Below are positions 25,888 through 33,999 of a stretch of DNA of 64,000 bases, one piece after another. Source of the stretch: Lachnospiraceae bacterium. GTDB taxonomy: Bacteria > Bacillota > Clostridia > Lachnospirales > Lachnospiraceae. Within the stretch, counting starts at the first letter, position 1. Every line of letters begins with the position of its first letter. Position numbers and translations under genes: made by a program. The stretch spans positions 1-64,000 of the forward strand of contig JAFSLV010000002.1 in assembly GCA_017448245.1 (NCBI GenBank), in the 5' to 3' direction. The notes below the pieces were generated by a model. The model did not search any database, was not told the DNA's origin, and was given only the letters and a program-made list of their open reading frames with translations.

Positions 25888-27999
25888 TCAGTCCTCACCG
25901 AAGCTCATGAAATGGTGTTTCCAGAATTCCTCGATACTCATGGGCTGATAAGAATCGTAACGCACAATAATCGCACTCCCGGGCGGAAGGACCAGCGTCA
26001 GCCGCCCTTCTGTTACATGACGGTCGACCACATCCGTGCGGAATCCCTCCTCCGTGGAGATCAGCAGTCTTTGCATGGTGCATTCATGGGGTACCCCGAT
26101 CAGGCGCACGTCAAAATCCCTGGTCATGGCAAAGCGGTTGGTATTGATCACGATCAGGGAGGCTTCCTTGGACGTAAAGCGTCCGTAGGAAATCAGCCCC
26201 TGTTCCGAATGCACCTCCTTGAGTGCCCCCCTGCGCAATTCCCGGCAGCTGTGACGCAGCCTGCACAGTTCCTTGTGAAAGGCGATCATCTTGTGATCCT
26301 CCCTTCCCCAGGGATAGGTCCTGCGGTTGTCGGGATCGGTAAACCCGGCAAGCCCCGCCTCGTCGCCGTAGTAGATAGTGGGGGCGCCCATCCAGGTAAA
26401 CTGGATCACCGCGCCCTGCCGGAAAACTTCCTTTCTGACACCCTCCTCCGCTTTTTTGGCACCGTGCGTCTGTACGCGTCCCACCACGTGGTTGGTGCGC
26501 GTCAGAAAGCGCGAGTGGTCGTGATTGGACAATTCATTCATGGCCATGTAGAGCGAAGGATGCGTAAAGTTTCTCCAGGAGGCGTAACGCATCGTATGCC
26601 AGAAGGTCACATGATCGCCGATCAGTTCCGGATAGTATTCGTCGGAATGCTTTTCCATGCCCGTCAGAAAAAAGGATACCGGATCCATAAAAGCGTCGTA
26701 ATTCATCACGCTGTCCCAGACACCGCGCATCAGCCAAGCCGCCGCATCACCGTAATGCTCCGCGATGATCACGGCATCGGGGTTGGCCTCCTTGACCGCG
26801 TCGCGAAACCTCTTCCAGAAATGCAGATTGTACTCCTGTGAGTGCCCGAGGTCTGCCGCCACATCCAGCCGCCATCCGTCCGCGTCAAAGGGCGGTGACA
26901 CCCACTTGGTCGCAACGGAGATAATATAGTCCTCGAGCTCTTTACTCTCCTCGTAATTGAGCTTGGGCAGCGAATCATAGCCCCACCAGCTCTCATACGT
27001 CTCTTTCCTTCCCTCCTCCGTCTCAAAGAACCGGAAATAGGAACGGTACGGCGATTGCCGTGTGAGCGCAGCACCTTTGGTTTCCCCTTCTGCCTGTTCA
27101 TAGATATGCTCCGTATCAAGAAACCGGTGAAAGGAGCCGCAGTGGTTAAAGACACCGTCGAGAATCACGCGGATCTGTCTCGCATGCGCCTCCTGTACGA
27201 GACGGATAAACAGCAGATCCGACGCATAGAGGTTTTCCGGATTGGTCATCCGGTCGATAAATCTGCCGGCCAGCCGGTTGTCCGCCTCTTCCGCGGGTAC
27301 CGGATCGCCGTAATCGCTGACAATCCTGCCCAGGTGCGGATCGATATGGTCATAATCCATCGTATCGTATTTGTGACTGGAGGGAGACAAAAACAGCGGA
27401 TTGAAATAGATGGCATCGACTCCCAAGTCCTTTAAATAATCGAGCTTGTCAATCACTCCCTGGAGGTCTCCGCCGTAAAACGTCCGGTAGTCCCCGTCCG
27501 AAGGCGGCGCCCCGTACCAGTCCTGCGCCTTTGCCACCGGACGTCCGTAATAGATATACTCTCTGTTCAGCACGTCGTTGGAAGCGTCGCCGTTGCAGAA
27601 ACGGTCCGTAAAGATCTGATAGAATACTGCCCCCTGCGCCCAGTCCGGCGTACGGAATCCGGGCAGGATGTGAAACTGCATGCCGGGGGTGAGTTCCCCC
27701 GTCGCTTCCACCACGCCCCGTTTGTCGTAAAATACGGAGGTGTCATCGGAAAAAGTGATGTGAAAAAAGTAGCGCACCCTCTTTTCCCCGACGGGAACCG
27801 ACACGCGGTAAAAATCAAAACCGCCGGTGCGCTCATGCAAAGACATGGTATACTGGTATGTGTCAAGACATACAACGGCCCGTTTGACATCCCGCTCGGC
27901 GCACCTGAGGATCAGCGTGACCTTCGTGTTTTTCAACGGCTGTGCGGGAATCAGATAATCGGCCGTATTGTCATGGTAGATCAGTTGCGGATAAGGCAT
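25888..27999 (-). CDS. GH13 alpha-amylase-family glycoside hydrolase (neopullulanase/cyclomaltodextrinase-like)
   Basis: This 703-residue protein has an N-terminal beta domain (about 1-115) of CBM34 type, a GH13 barrel starting at FYQIFTDRFCNGD near residue 127, and a C-terminal beta domain. Catalytic residues are visible: nucleophile Asp in DGWRLDVA near 376, acid/base Glu in IIAEHYGD near 413, and the transition-state Asp in LSNHDHSRF near 493. It has no signal peptide, so it acts inside the cell on imported maltodextrins, cyclodextrins or pullulan fragments. It lies nine bases after ftsH copy 2 on the same strand, with a weak ribosome site. Confidence 0.87.
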   Translation of the reverse strand: MPYPQLIYHDNTADYLIPAQPLKNTKVTLILRCAERDVKRAVVCLDTYQYTMSLHERTGGFDFYRVSVPVGEKRVRYFFHITFSDDTSVFYDKRGVVEATGELTPGMQFHILPGFRTPDWAQGAVFYQIFTDRFCNGDASNDVLNREYIYYGRPVAKAQDWYGAPPSDGDYRTFYGGDLQGVIDKLDYLKDLGVDAIYFNPLFLSPSSHKYDTMDYDHIDPHLGRIVSDYGDPVPAEEADNRLAGRFIDRMTNPENLYASDLLFIRLVQEAHARQIRVILDGVFNHCGSFHRFLDTEHIYEQAEGETKGAALTRQSPYRSYFRFFETEEGRKETYESWWGYDSLPKLNYEESKELEDYIISVATKWVSPPFDADGWRLDVAADLGHSQEYNLHFWKRFRDAVKEANPDAVIIAEHYGDAAAWLMRGVWDSVMNYDAFMDPVSFFLTGMEKHSDEYYPELIGDHVTFWHTMRYASWRNFTHPSLYMAMNELSNHDHSRFLTRTNHVVGRVQTHGAKKAEEGVRKEVFRQGAVIQFTWMGAPTIYYGDEAGLAGFTDPDNRRTYPWGREDHKMIAFHKELCRLRHSCRELRRGALKEVHSEQGLISYGRFTSKEASLIVINTNRFAMTRDFDVRLIGVPHECTMQRLLISTEEGFRTDVVDRHVTEGRLTLVLPPGSAIIVRYDSYQPMSIEEFWKHHFMSFGED

Positions 28000-28008
28000 A
28001 TACTACTT

Positions 28009-29874
28009 TCAGCAGGCGGGAAGAAGATCCTTGATGTCCGCCGTTTCCGTGCGGTTATCAAACAGCGCTTCGAATTCTTCCCGTCCGATTTTTTCTTTTT
28101 CCATCAACAGTGCGCTTCCCGCATGCAGTACATCCATGTAGCCCAGGATGATTTCCCTGGCCTTTGCATAGCAGGCATCGACAATCTTTTTGACTTCCTC
28201 GTCGATGCGGCCGGCTACCAGCTCGGAGTTTTTCTTGGCGTGTCCGAGATCATAGCCGAGGAAGACGTCATCCTCCTGCTCGTCGTAATTGATCGTGCCG
28301 ATCGCCATGCTCATGCCGTAGCGCATGACCATGCCGCGCGCGGCCTGTGTGACCTTGCGGATATCGGAGGAAGCGCCGGTCGTGATGTCTCCGAAGATGA
28401 TCTCCTCCGCGATTCTGCCGCCGAGCGTCACCATGATATCCTGCAGCATCTTCGAGCGCGTGATAAACATTTCGTCCTTTTCCGGAAGCGGCATCGTATA
28501 GCCCGCGGCGCCAAGGCCCGTCGGAATGATGGAAACGGTATATACCGGTCCCACATCCGGCAGCACATGGAAGAGAATCGCGTGTCCGGTCTCATGATAG
28601 GCCGTGATTTTCTTTTCCTCGTCGGAAATGATGCGGCTGCGTTTTTCCGTTCCGATCCCCACCTGGACAAATGCTTTGCGGATATCGTCCTGTGTGATAA
28701 AGGTACGGTCCTGCATCGCCGCTCGGATGGCGGATTCGTTTAACAGATTTTCGAGATCCGCGCCGGTAAAGCCCGCGGTGGTCTGGGCGATCTGCCTGAG
28801 ATCGACATCCTCCGACAGAGGCTTGTTACGCGCGTGAACCTTGAGAATATCCTCCCTTCCCCCGATGTCGGGACGCGCCACCGCGATCTTGCGGTCAAAG
28901 CGTCCGGGACGCATGATGGCGGGGTCCAGGATATCCACGCGGTTGGTCGCGGCCATGACAATGATGCCTTCGTTGACGCCAAAGCCGTCCATCTCGACCA
29001 GCAGCTGGTTTAAGGTCTGTTCTCTCTCGTCATGTCCGCCGCCCATGCCGGTACCGCGGCGTCTTGCGACCGCATCGATCTCATCGATAAACACGATGCA
29101 GGGGGCGTTCTTCTTGGCGTCCGCAAAAAGATCACGCACGCGGCTCGCACCGACACCGACAAACATCTCGACAAAGTCGGAGCCCGAAATCGTAAAGAAA
29201 GGCACGCCGGCTTCTCCCGCGATGGCTCGGGCAAGCAGTGTCTTTCCGGTGCCGGGCGCGCCCTCCAGCAGGATTCCCTTCGGGATTCTGGCGCCGACCT
29301 TGGTAAATTTGCCGGGTGCCTTCAAAAAGGTAACGATCTCCTCGAGCTGTTCCTTTTCCTCTTTAAGTCCCGCCACATCCGAGAGCTTGATCGGATTCTC
29401 CTCGGCATTGGCCATTTTGGCGCGGCTCTTGCCGAAATTCATCATCCGGCTGCCGGCCCCCTGCGCGCCGGCGTTGTTGTTCATCATGACAACGATCAGT
29501 GCGATGACGACCACGGCGATCAGTACGGGCCAGATGATCATCATCATCAGATTGTCGCCCGGTACATCCCTGACCTCCGGATCGATCCCCTCTTCCCGCA
29601 ACAGATGCTCCACCTCGGTTACGTCGGTGGCATACAGCACCTTTCTCGTGCCGCCCTTTAAGTCCACCTGCACGGCACCGGTCGGCGCTTCCGCATTGGG
29701 CGTGATCACGGCATGCTCGACATTGCCGCTTTCCGCGTCGGCCATGAGCTGGCCCAGGGTATAGGTCTCATCGGTTCTCGCCAGACGGTCTCTCGAGATC
29801 TCCAGAACGATAAACACCGCCAGCAGCAAAAAGACGATGGCAAAATAGCCGTTATAATTTCTGGTTTTATTCAC
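28009..29874 (-). CDS. ftsH: ATP-dependent zinc metalloprotease FtsH, copy 2
   Basis: This 621-residue protein is of standard FtsH length: TM segments near residues 10-27 and 112-130, Walker A GAPGTGKT near 206, [14 protein letters not shown] near 265, zinc site HETGH near 428. It sits in the classical tilS-hpt-ftsH order and overlaps the hpt end by eight bases, starting with GTG. It lacks the long acidic tail of the copy at 16737-19058, and the two differ throughout their extracytoplasmic parts, so they are old paralogues rather than a recent duplication. Confidence 0.93.
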   Translation of the reverse strand: MNKTRNYNGYFAIVFLLLAVFIVLEISRDRLARTDETYTLGQLMADAESGNVEHAVITPNAEAPTGAVQVDLKGGTRKVLYATDVTEVEHLLREEGIDPEVRDVPGDNLMMMIIWPVLIAVVVIALIVVMMNNNAGAQGAGSRMMNFGKSRAKMANAEENPIKLSDVAGLKEEKEQLEEIVTFLKAPGKFTKVGARIPKGILLEGAPGTGKTLLARAIAGEAGVPFFTISGSDFVEMFVGVGASRVRDLFADAKKNAPCIVFIDEIDAVARRRGTGMGGGHDEREQTLNQLLVEMDGFGVNEGIIVMAATNRVDILDPAIMRPGRFDRKIAVARPDIGGREDILKVHARNKPLSEDVDLRQIAQTTAGFTGADLENLLNESAIRAAMQDRTFITQDDIRKAFVQVGIGTEKRSRIISDEEKKITAYHETGHAILFHVLPDVGPVYTVSIIPTGLGAAGYTMPLPEKDEMFITRSKMLQDIMVTLGGRIAEEIIFGDITTGASSDIRKVTQAARGMVMRYGMSMAIGTINYDEQEDDVFLGYDLGHAKKNSELVAGRIDEEVKKIVDACYAKAREIILGYMDVLHAGSALLMEKEKIGREEFEALFDNRTETADIKDLLPAC

Positions 29875-30406
29875 TCTCCGCCTCCGAAAGATGCATCACG
29901 CCGATATAGGGCAGATTGCGGTAGCGCTGGTCATAATCGAGCCCGAATCCGACTACAAAGGCGTCGGGGATTTCAAAGCCGGTATAATCCACATGTACAT
30001 CCGCGACGCGCCGTTCGGGTTTGTCCAAAAGCGTTGCCAGTTTCAAAGAAGCCGGTTTTCTGTCCTTGAGCATCTTCATCAGATAGGACAGGGTTCTTCC
30101 GGAATCCACGATATCCTCGACAATCAGCACGTCCAGGTCCGTGATCGGATCATCGAGATCCTTGACGATTTTGACGACCCCCGAGGATTTGGTCGATGCG
30201 CCGTAACTCGAAGCACACATAAAATCAAAGGTCACGGGTACCGTGATCTGTCTTGCGAGCTCGCACATAAAGTAGCAGGCACCCTTGAGCACGCCGATGA
30301 TATGCACCGTTTTGCCGGCATAGTCGCTGCTGATCTGTGCGCCCATGGAACGGATGCGTTCCCTGATCTCTTCTTCCGGAATGAGCGTGGTGACTTCTTC
30401 TGACAT
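29867..30406 (-). CDS. hpt: hypoxanthine phosphoribosyltransferase
   Basis: This 179-residue enzyme salvages hypoxanthine and guanine with PRPP. The PRPP-binding motif [14 protein letters not shown] lies near residue 97, and the flexible-loop region [14 protein letters not shown] near 65. The ATG at 30406 (MSEEVTT) has an AAAGGGGAAGG site; the frame stays open upstream into the promoter. It is followed by an overlapping ftsH. Its own promoter lies at 30445-30473, separating it in part from tilS. Confidence 0.92.
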   Translation of the reverse strand: MSEEVTTLIPEEEIRERIRSMGAQISSDYAGKTVHIIGVLKGACYFMCELARQITVPVTFDFMCASSYGASTKSSGVVKIVKDLDDPITDLDVLIVEDIVDSGRTLSYLMKMLKDRKPASLKLATLLDKPERRVADVHVDYTGFEIPDAFVVGFGLDYDQRYRNLPYIGVMHLSEAESE

Positions 30407-30444
30407 AGCCTTCCCCTTTACATACATTGCGGTTACTTCGGGTA

Positions 30445-30473
30445 ATCTTACCATCTATTGTATCTGATTTCAA
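30445..30473 (-). promoter_or_regulatory. hpt-ftsH promoter
   Basis: Minus strand -35 TTGAAA (30468-30473), 17-base spacer, extended -10 TGG then TAAGAT (30445-30450). Confidence 0.55.
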
Positions 30474-30480
30474 GCGTTAG

Positions 30481-31482
30481 CTACGGTCTGTGGCTTCCCG
30501 CGTCAAAAAAACAAAGATCCTTGTGCGTTCGCACGGCGCAGGCGCCTTTGGGCAGGATGATGCGGGCGTTTCCGTTGTCCGATCGCACCATGCGGCAGAT
30601 ATCCGCGATATGGACACGCATCACCCAGCGCGCACCGACCGTCTGTTCCAGTGCGCGATGCACAACAAGTTCCTGCAGATAGGGGTCGAGCGCACGCAGA
30701 CGATCGGTGTCGAAACAAAGCCGTGCGCCTTTCTCCCCGTCTTTTTTACACTGTGCAAGCGCCTCTTCCCCGCACCGCTTCAGGTATTCCCCTGCCCTTG
30801 CGGCATCCCCGGCACAGGCGGCAATATGGGATACCGCCTGCGGATTGACGCGTTCCTTTGCCTCCTTCAGGATCCGGTGCCGGACCGCATTGCGCGGAAT
30901 GGCGGTGTCCGCGTTGGTTTCATCCGTCACAAAGGAAAGACCCTGTTTTTTGATATAGGCAAGGATTTCTTCGCGGGAGCTTTCGAGAAGCGGCCTGATG
31001 ACAGCGCCGTTGACCGCCCCGATCCCCGATAGACCGTAGAGCCCGCTTCCCCGGAAGAGACGCAGCAGTACCGTCTCCGCATGATCTTCGGCATTGTGCG
31101 CAACGGCGATGCGCGCTGCCGCGGCTTCCAAGGCCATCTCCTCCAGTGCCCGGTAGCGGAGGTTGCGCGCCGCCTCCTCGAGGCTGAGATGCTTTTCTTT
31201 TCCGTGCAGCCCAAAAACATCCACCCTGCGCAGAAAAAAAGGAACCTGCCACGCGTCGCAGATCTCTTTCACAAAGGCCTCGTCCGCATCGGCCGCCTCC
31301 CGCAATCCGTGGTTCACATGGCCGCACGCCACAAGAATTCCTTCCTCCTTTGCAAGGCGCAGCAACAGATGCAGGAGGGTGATGCTGTCCGCGCCTCCCG
31401 ATACCGCACAGAGCACTGTCTGTCCCTTTTGCAGCATGTGATATGTTCCGATGGTCTGCCTGACCTGTTGCAGAAGATCCAT
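30481..31482 (-). CDS. tilS: tRNA(Ile)-lysidine synthase, short form
   Basis: This 333-residue protein has the N-type ATP pyrophosphatase motif VSGGADSITLL near residue 28, CGHVNHGLR near 53 and the AHNAEDHAET motif near 125. It modifies C34 of the AUA-reading tRNA(Ile) to lysidine. Common TilS proteins are 430-470 residues and carry a C-terminal domain; here the protein ends soon after the substrate-binding middle domain. The ATG at 31482 (MDLLQQ) has no ribosome site, and a TGTTATACT -10 ends six bases before it, so the mRNA may be leaderless. Confidence 0.87.
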   Translation of the reverse strand: MDLLQQVRQTIGTYHMLQKGQTVLCAVSGGADSITLLHLLLRLAKEEGILVACGHVNHGLREAADADEAFVKEICDAWQVPFFLRRVDVFGLHGKEKHLSLEEAARNLRYRALEEMALEAAAARIAVAHNAEDHAETVLLRLFRGSGLYGLSGIGAVNGAVIRPLLESSREEILAYIKKQGLSFVTDETNADTAIPRNAVRHRILKEAKERVNPQAVSHIAACAGDAARAGEYLKRCGEEALAQCKKDGEKGARLCFDTDRLRALDPYLQELVVHRALEQTVGARWVMRVHIADICRMVRSDNGNARIILPKGACAVRTHKDLCFFDAGSHRP

Positions 31483-31488
31483 GAGAAA

Positions 31489-31497
31489 AGTATAACA
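31489..31497 (-). promoter_or_regulatory. extended -10 of tilS, inside the divIC terminator tail
   Basis: TGT then TATACT (31489-31494 on the minus strand) ends six bases before the tilS ATG. No good -35 box is present; that position is occupied by the terminator stem at 31503-31530. Confidence 0.55.
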
Positions 31498-31502
31498 TAA
31501 AA

Positions 31503-31530
31503 CATGCAGACCCGTCGTGCGGTCTGCATG
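31503..31530 (-). terminator. intrinsic terminator after divIC
   Basis: A perfect 10-base stem CATGCAGACC with an 8-base loop begins two bases after the divIC stop and is followed by a T-rich tail (TTTTATGTTATACTTTT). The tail doubles as the -10 of tilS. Confidence 0.75.
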
Positions 31531-31531
31531 T

Positions 31532-31834
31532 CTAATTCCCGTTGCGGAAGATGGTTTCTCCCTCGTAGATGAGCCCCAGCTTTTCCTTGGCGATCTCTTC
31601 GATATATTTGCGCGTCCTGGTGTACTTTTCGTACTCCTCGATTTCATCCTTGCGCTGTAATTGCAGTTCGATGCGCTGTTCCAGCTCGGCTTCCCTTGCG
31701 CGGTGTCCGGTGAGCTTTCCCTTCAGTTCGATCGATTTGACCGTTACGATCGCAACCAGAAGGAGTACCACCAGTACCGCAAGCATCATTCCGAAGCGGT
31801 GGTCGCGCCGTCGTTTCAATGTCCCGGCAGCCAT
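31532..31834 (-). CDS. divIC: septum formation initiator, DivIC/FtsB family
   Basis: This 100-residue bitopic membrane protein has a basic cytoplasmic start (MAAGTLKRRRDHR), one TM helix near residues 17-33, an extracytoplasmic coiled coil to about 75, and the family end motif YIEEIAKEKLGLIYEGE. It is part of the divisome complex with FtsL and DivIB. The ATG at 31834 has a GGAGG site eight bases upstream. In spore formers yabP and yabQ usually stand between rqcP and divIC; both are missing here. Confidence 0.82.
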   Translation of the reverse strand: MAAGTLKRRRDHRFGMMLAVLVVLLLVAIVTVKSIELKGKLTGHRAREAELEQRIELQLQRKDEIEEYEKYTRTRKYIEEIAKEKLGLIYEGETIFRNGN

Positions 31835-31943
31835 CCTCAATGCCTCCAAAAGTGCAGACAATGCACCAAAGCACAGCCGGCGTTTTTCCGGCTGCACATG
31901 CTTACGTTTCTATATCGGCAGAATCATCCGAAAACTTGATAAC

Positions 31944-31972
31944 ATTTTATACAAAATTTCGTTTAGTGTCAA
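31944..31972 (-). promoter_or_regulatory. divIC promoter
   Basis: Minus strand -35 TTGACA (31967-31972), 17-base spacer, -10 TAAAAT (31944-31949). It overlaps the rqcP stop codon. Confidence 0.65.
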
Positions 31973-32208
31973 ATGACGCGGTACATCTCTCCCGTGTCTT
32001 CCTTTCGTACACTCTCCTCCACCTTGAGCACCTCCACGCTCACTTCCTTTGTGCCAAAGAGGATCGTGATGCGGTCGCCCTCTTTGACCGGCTGGGAGGC
32101 TCTTGCGACCTTGCCGTTGATCGTCACGCGGCCCGCGTCACAGGCCTCGTTGGCCACGGTGCGCCGTTTGATGAGACGGGAAACCTTGAGATACTTGTCC
32201 AGACGCAT
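31969..32208 (-). CDS. rqcP: S4-domain RNA-binding protein RqcP (YabO/Hsp15 family)
   Basis: This 79-residue protein consists almost entirely of an S4 domain: MRLDKYLKVSRLIKRR, then VTINGKVARAS near residue 28. RqcP binds stalled 50S subunits with peptidyl-tRNA and supports alanine tailing with RqcH in ribosome quality control. The ATG has an AAAGGAG site. It stands directly after hup, as in most Firmicutes, separated by a strong terminator. Confidence 0.88.
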   Translation of the reverse strand: MRLDKYLKVSRLIKRRTVANEACDAGRVTINGKVARASQPVKEGDRITILFGTKEVSVEVLKVEESVRKEDTGEMYRVI

Positions 32209-32225
32209 GGGACTCCTTTCTGCAA

Positions 32226-32255
32226 AAAAGCCCGCCGCATACGCGGCGGGCTTTT
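32226..32255 (-). terminator. intrinsic terminator after hup
   Basis: A perfect 13-base stem AAAAGCCCGCCGC with the loop GTAT is followed by T6 on the minus strand. It lies between hup and rqcP, so rqcP is expressed by read-through or from an unseen promoter. Confidence 0.88.
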
Positions 32256-32266
32256 CCTGACCTTTC

Positions 32267-32545
32267 TTACTTCTTGTTGACGGTATCCTTTAATGCCTTG
32301 CCGGCCTTGAACTTCGGCGCATAGGATGCCGGGATCTTCATGGTCGCACCGGTCTGCGGGTTTCTGCCCTCGCGTGCCGCTCTCTTGGAAACCTCGAAGG
32401 TACCAAAGCCTACCAGCTGTACCTTGCCCTTTTTCTTGAGCTCCTTGGTCACCGTCTCGGTGAAGGAGTGCAGGATCGTCTCCACGTCCTTTTTGGACAG
32501 CTTCGTGCTGTGCGCAATCGCCGCTACAAGTTCTGTCTTATTCAT
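32267..32545 (-). CDS. hup: HU family DNA-binding protein
   Basis: This 92-residue nucleoid protein has the HU signature GFGTFEVSKRAAREGRNPQTG near residues 46-66, including the beta-arm with the DNA-intercalating proline. It binds and bends DNA without strong sequence preference. The ATG at 32545 (MNKTELVAAIA) has a strong AGGAGG site. A TTGACA/TATAAC promoter and a strong terminator frame it as a single-gene, probably highly expressed unit. Confidence 0.95.
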   Translation of the reverse strand: MNKTELVAAIAHSTKLSKKDVETILHSFTETVTKELKKKGKVQLVGFGTFEVSKRAAREGRNPQTGATMKIPASYAPKFKAGKALKDTVNKK

Positions 32546-32615
32546 GTGTTTTCCTCCTACTGTTTGGGTATATGAGATGTGAATACACCGCCTTCCTACA
32601 AAAGGCACATATATA

Positions 32616-32644
32616 GTTATAGGCGTTTTCGGGGTCTTTGTCAA
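32616..32644 (-). promoter_or_regulatory. hup promoter
   Basis: Minus strand -35 TTGACA (32639-32644), 17-base spacer, -10 TATAAC (32616-32621). Confidence 0.75.
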
Positions 32645-32719
32645 GAAAAAAGCCTTATTTTACGGCATTTCATAGACTTTCAATCAGAAAAATGTTGATT
32701 GTTCACACTTTTAACACAT

Positions 32720-32852
32720 CCCCCGTCTCCCAAAGACGGACAGGCGCCCCTGCAACACATGAAAGACATTGCTTAGTGCTGCTTCGTTCCCGACCTGACA
32801 CGGTTCGCAAGCTCGCATTGCGCAGGACCCGTCCGCCCGTGGCAGACGGGGG
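32720..32852 (-). ncRNA. ffs: signal recognition particle RNA (4.5S/small SRP type)
   Basis: The minus strand carries the conserved helix-8 core GTCAGGTCGGGAACGAAGCA, with its GGNA tetraloop and the asymmetric-loop bases that bind Ffh. The ends CCCCCGTCT and AGACGGGGG pair, giving a rod about 133 bases long. No credible protein ORF explains the stretch. A TTGACT/TAAAGT promoter lies just upstream. The rest of the 32546-32915 gap holds only this gene and the two promoters. Confidence 0.9.
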
Positions 32853-32867
32853 ACATGCCGGTTTTCT

Positions 32868-32896
32868 ACTTTATCCTGTAATGCAAAAAAAGTCAA
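32868..32896 (-). promoter_or_regulatory. SRP RNA promoter
   Basis: Minus strand -35 TTGACT (32891-32896), 17-base spacer, -10 TAAAGT (32868-32873), ending about 15 bases before the RNA's first paired base. Confidence 0.65.
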
Positions 32897-32915
32897 TCAT
32901 CCCGCGGGTTTTTTG

Positions 32916-33863
32916 TCAGGACAAAAAACGGATTTTTTTGAAAAACGCGGGGTAAACCCCGAGCATCAGGAAGGACACCAGAAAATACCTGACGGTGCGC
33001 ACCAGAAACTGTCCCTTTGTGGCGGAGGACAAAAACGCCGCGGAAAAAGGCACCTTAAACAGCGTGTTGAGACCGAAATAAAACGCAAGGCCGATCGCCA
33101 TCCGGCAGACGATGGCCGGGGGTTTCCTCGTGCTTTCAAAAAGCACGAAGCGTTCGTCGAGTTCGTTTGCCAAAAAAAAGCCGCACATGATCCCGAAGCA
33201 GGTATAGTAGTCATTGGTTTGACAGTAGAAAAAACCGGGGACGGATACCGCAACCAGAAGCAGATGCATCTGCCAGAACGCCTTCATGTGACGCTGCAAA
33301 AAACTGACCACGACAATCACGACGATTCCCAAAAGCCAGCCGCACAAAACATCGGTCGGATAATGCACGCCCAGCATCACGCGGGACAGTCCGATCAGAA
33401 ACGGCATCCCGAAGGCGATCGCGAACAGAATCCGGAGCGCCTTTGTTTTGGCGCGTCCGCGCGCGTTTTTGTACGCATAGGGCATGGATCCGTAGAGGAT
33501 CACCGCATTGGAAGAGTGTCCGCTCGGAAAAGAATAGCCCTGAGCGGCGATGTCAAAGATATCTCCCGCATGAACGGGCTTGAGGCACCGGATCGACGGA
33601 TGATCAAAATACGGTCTTCTGCGCAGCGCGAGATTCTTGAGCATCGGATTCCATACCGTACCGACGAGCACGTTGGTGCCCATAAAAACCGCCGCTTCCT
33701 TATCCCACACCCAATAGAGAAAGCCGAGAATCCCGACGACCACCGCCTCTTCCCCGCACATGGTCAGGATCGAAGCAATCGCCGTCAGTACCGGCCCCAT
33801 GCCGCTCTGGAGCCATTCCATCAGCGCCGGCTCAAATGCATAATAAAAGGTAACGCCTTCCAT
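32916..33863 (-). CDS. PAP2-superfamily membrane phosphatase
   Basis: This 315-residue polytopic protein has about seven hydrophobic segments. The three-part phosphatase signature is intact: KNLALRRRP near residue 75, FPSGHSSN near 112 and SRVMLGVHYPTD near 158. The family removes phosphate from lipid phosphates such as phosphatidate or undecaprenyl pyrophosphate on the outer membrane face. The long C-terminal membrane part after residue 190 is additional to the core. The ATG has a GGGGGAG site. The promoter at 33899-33907 is divergent from the next gene. Confidence 0.82.
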   Translation of the reverse strand: MEGVTFYYAFEPALMEWLQSGMGPVLTAIASILTMCGEEAVVVGILGFLYWVWDKEAAVFMGTNVLVGTVWNPMLKNLALRRRPYFDHPSIRCLKPVHAGDIFDIAAQGYSFPSGHSSNAVILYGSMPYAYKNARGRAKTKALRILFAIAFGMPFLIGLSRVMLGVHYPTDVLCGWLLGIVVIVVVSFLQRHMKAFWQMHLLLVAVSVPGFFYCQTNDYYTCFGIMCGFFLANELDERFVLFESTRKPPAIVCRMAIGLAFYFGLNTLFKVPFSAAFLSSATKGQFLVRTVRYFLVSFLMLGVYPAFFKKIRFLS

Positions 33864-33898
33864 GAAACACTCCCCCGCCTGCCGTTGGTGATTGTCTT

Positions 33899-33907
33899 AT
33901 TTTACCA
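33899..33907 (-). promoter_or_regulatory. extended -10 of the PAP2 gene
   Basis: TGG then TAAAAT (33899-33904) on the minus strand. The -35 position is only a T run. Confidence 0.4.
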
Positions 33908-33961
33908 TGAAACCCCGCGTAAAAAAAGCATTCTCTTATTTCGGGAAGGCGTCCGTTCCGA

Positions 33962-33990
33962 TTGATGAAACGGTGCAAAAATGCTATGAT
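33962..33990 (+). promoter_or_regulatory. promoter of the chimeric phosphoesterase gene, leaderless arrangement
   Basis: -35 TTGATG (33962-33967), 17-base spacer, extended -10 TGC then TATGAT (33985-33990). The ATG at 34000 follows after nine bases with no ribosome site. Confidence 0.65.
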
Positions 33991-33999
33991 TAGCGGGAT

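Noticed and set aside
27000..27999. Secretion signal on the GH13 enzyme
   Set aside because: The N-terminus (MPYPQLIYHDN) has no hydrophobic stretch, so the enzyme is predicted to be cytoplasmic.
16737..29874. Two ftsH genes as a recent duplication or transferred copy
   Set aside because: They differ strongly in extracytoplasmic parts and tails, and both stand in typical chromosomal contexts, so they are old paralogues.
31503..31530. Inverted repeat as a tilS operator
   Set aside because: Its position two bases after the divIC stop and the T-rich tail make it an intrinsic terminator.
32711..32896. Short frames on both strands in the hup-PAP2 gap
   Set aside because: The stretch is explained by the SRP RNA core and its pairing ends.
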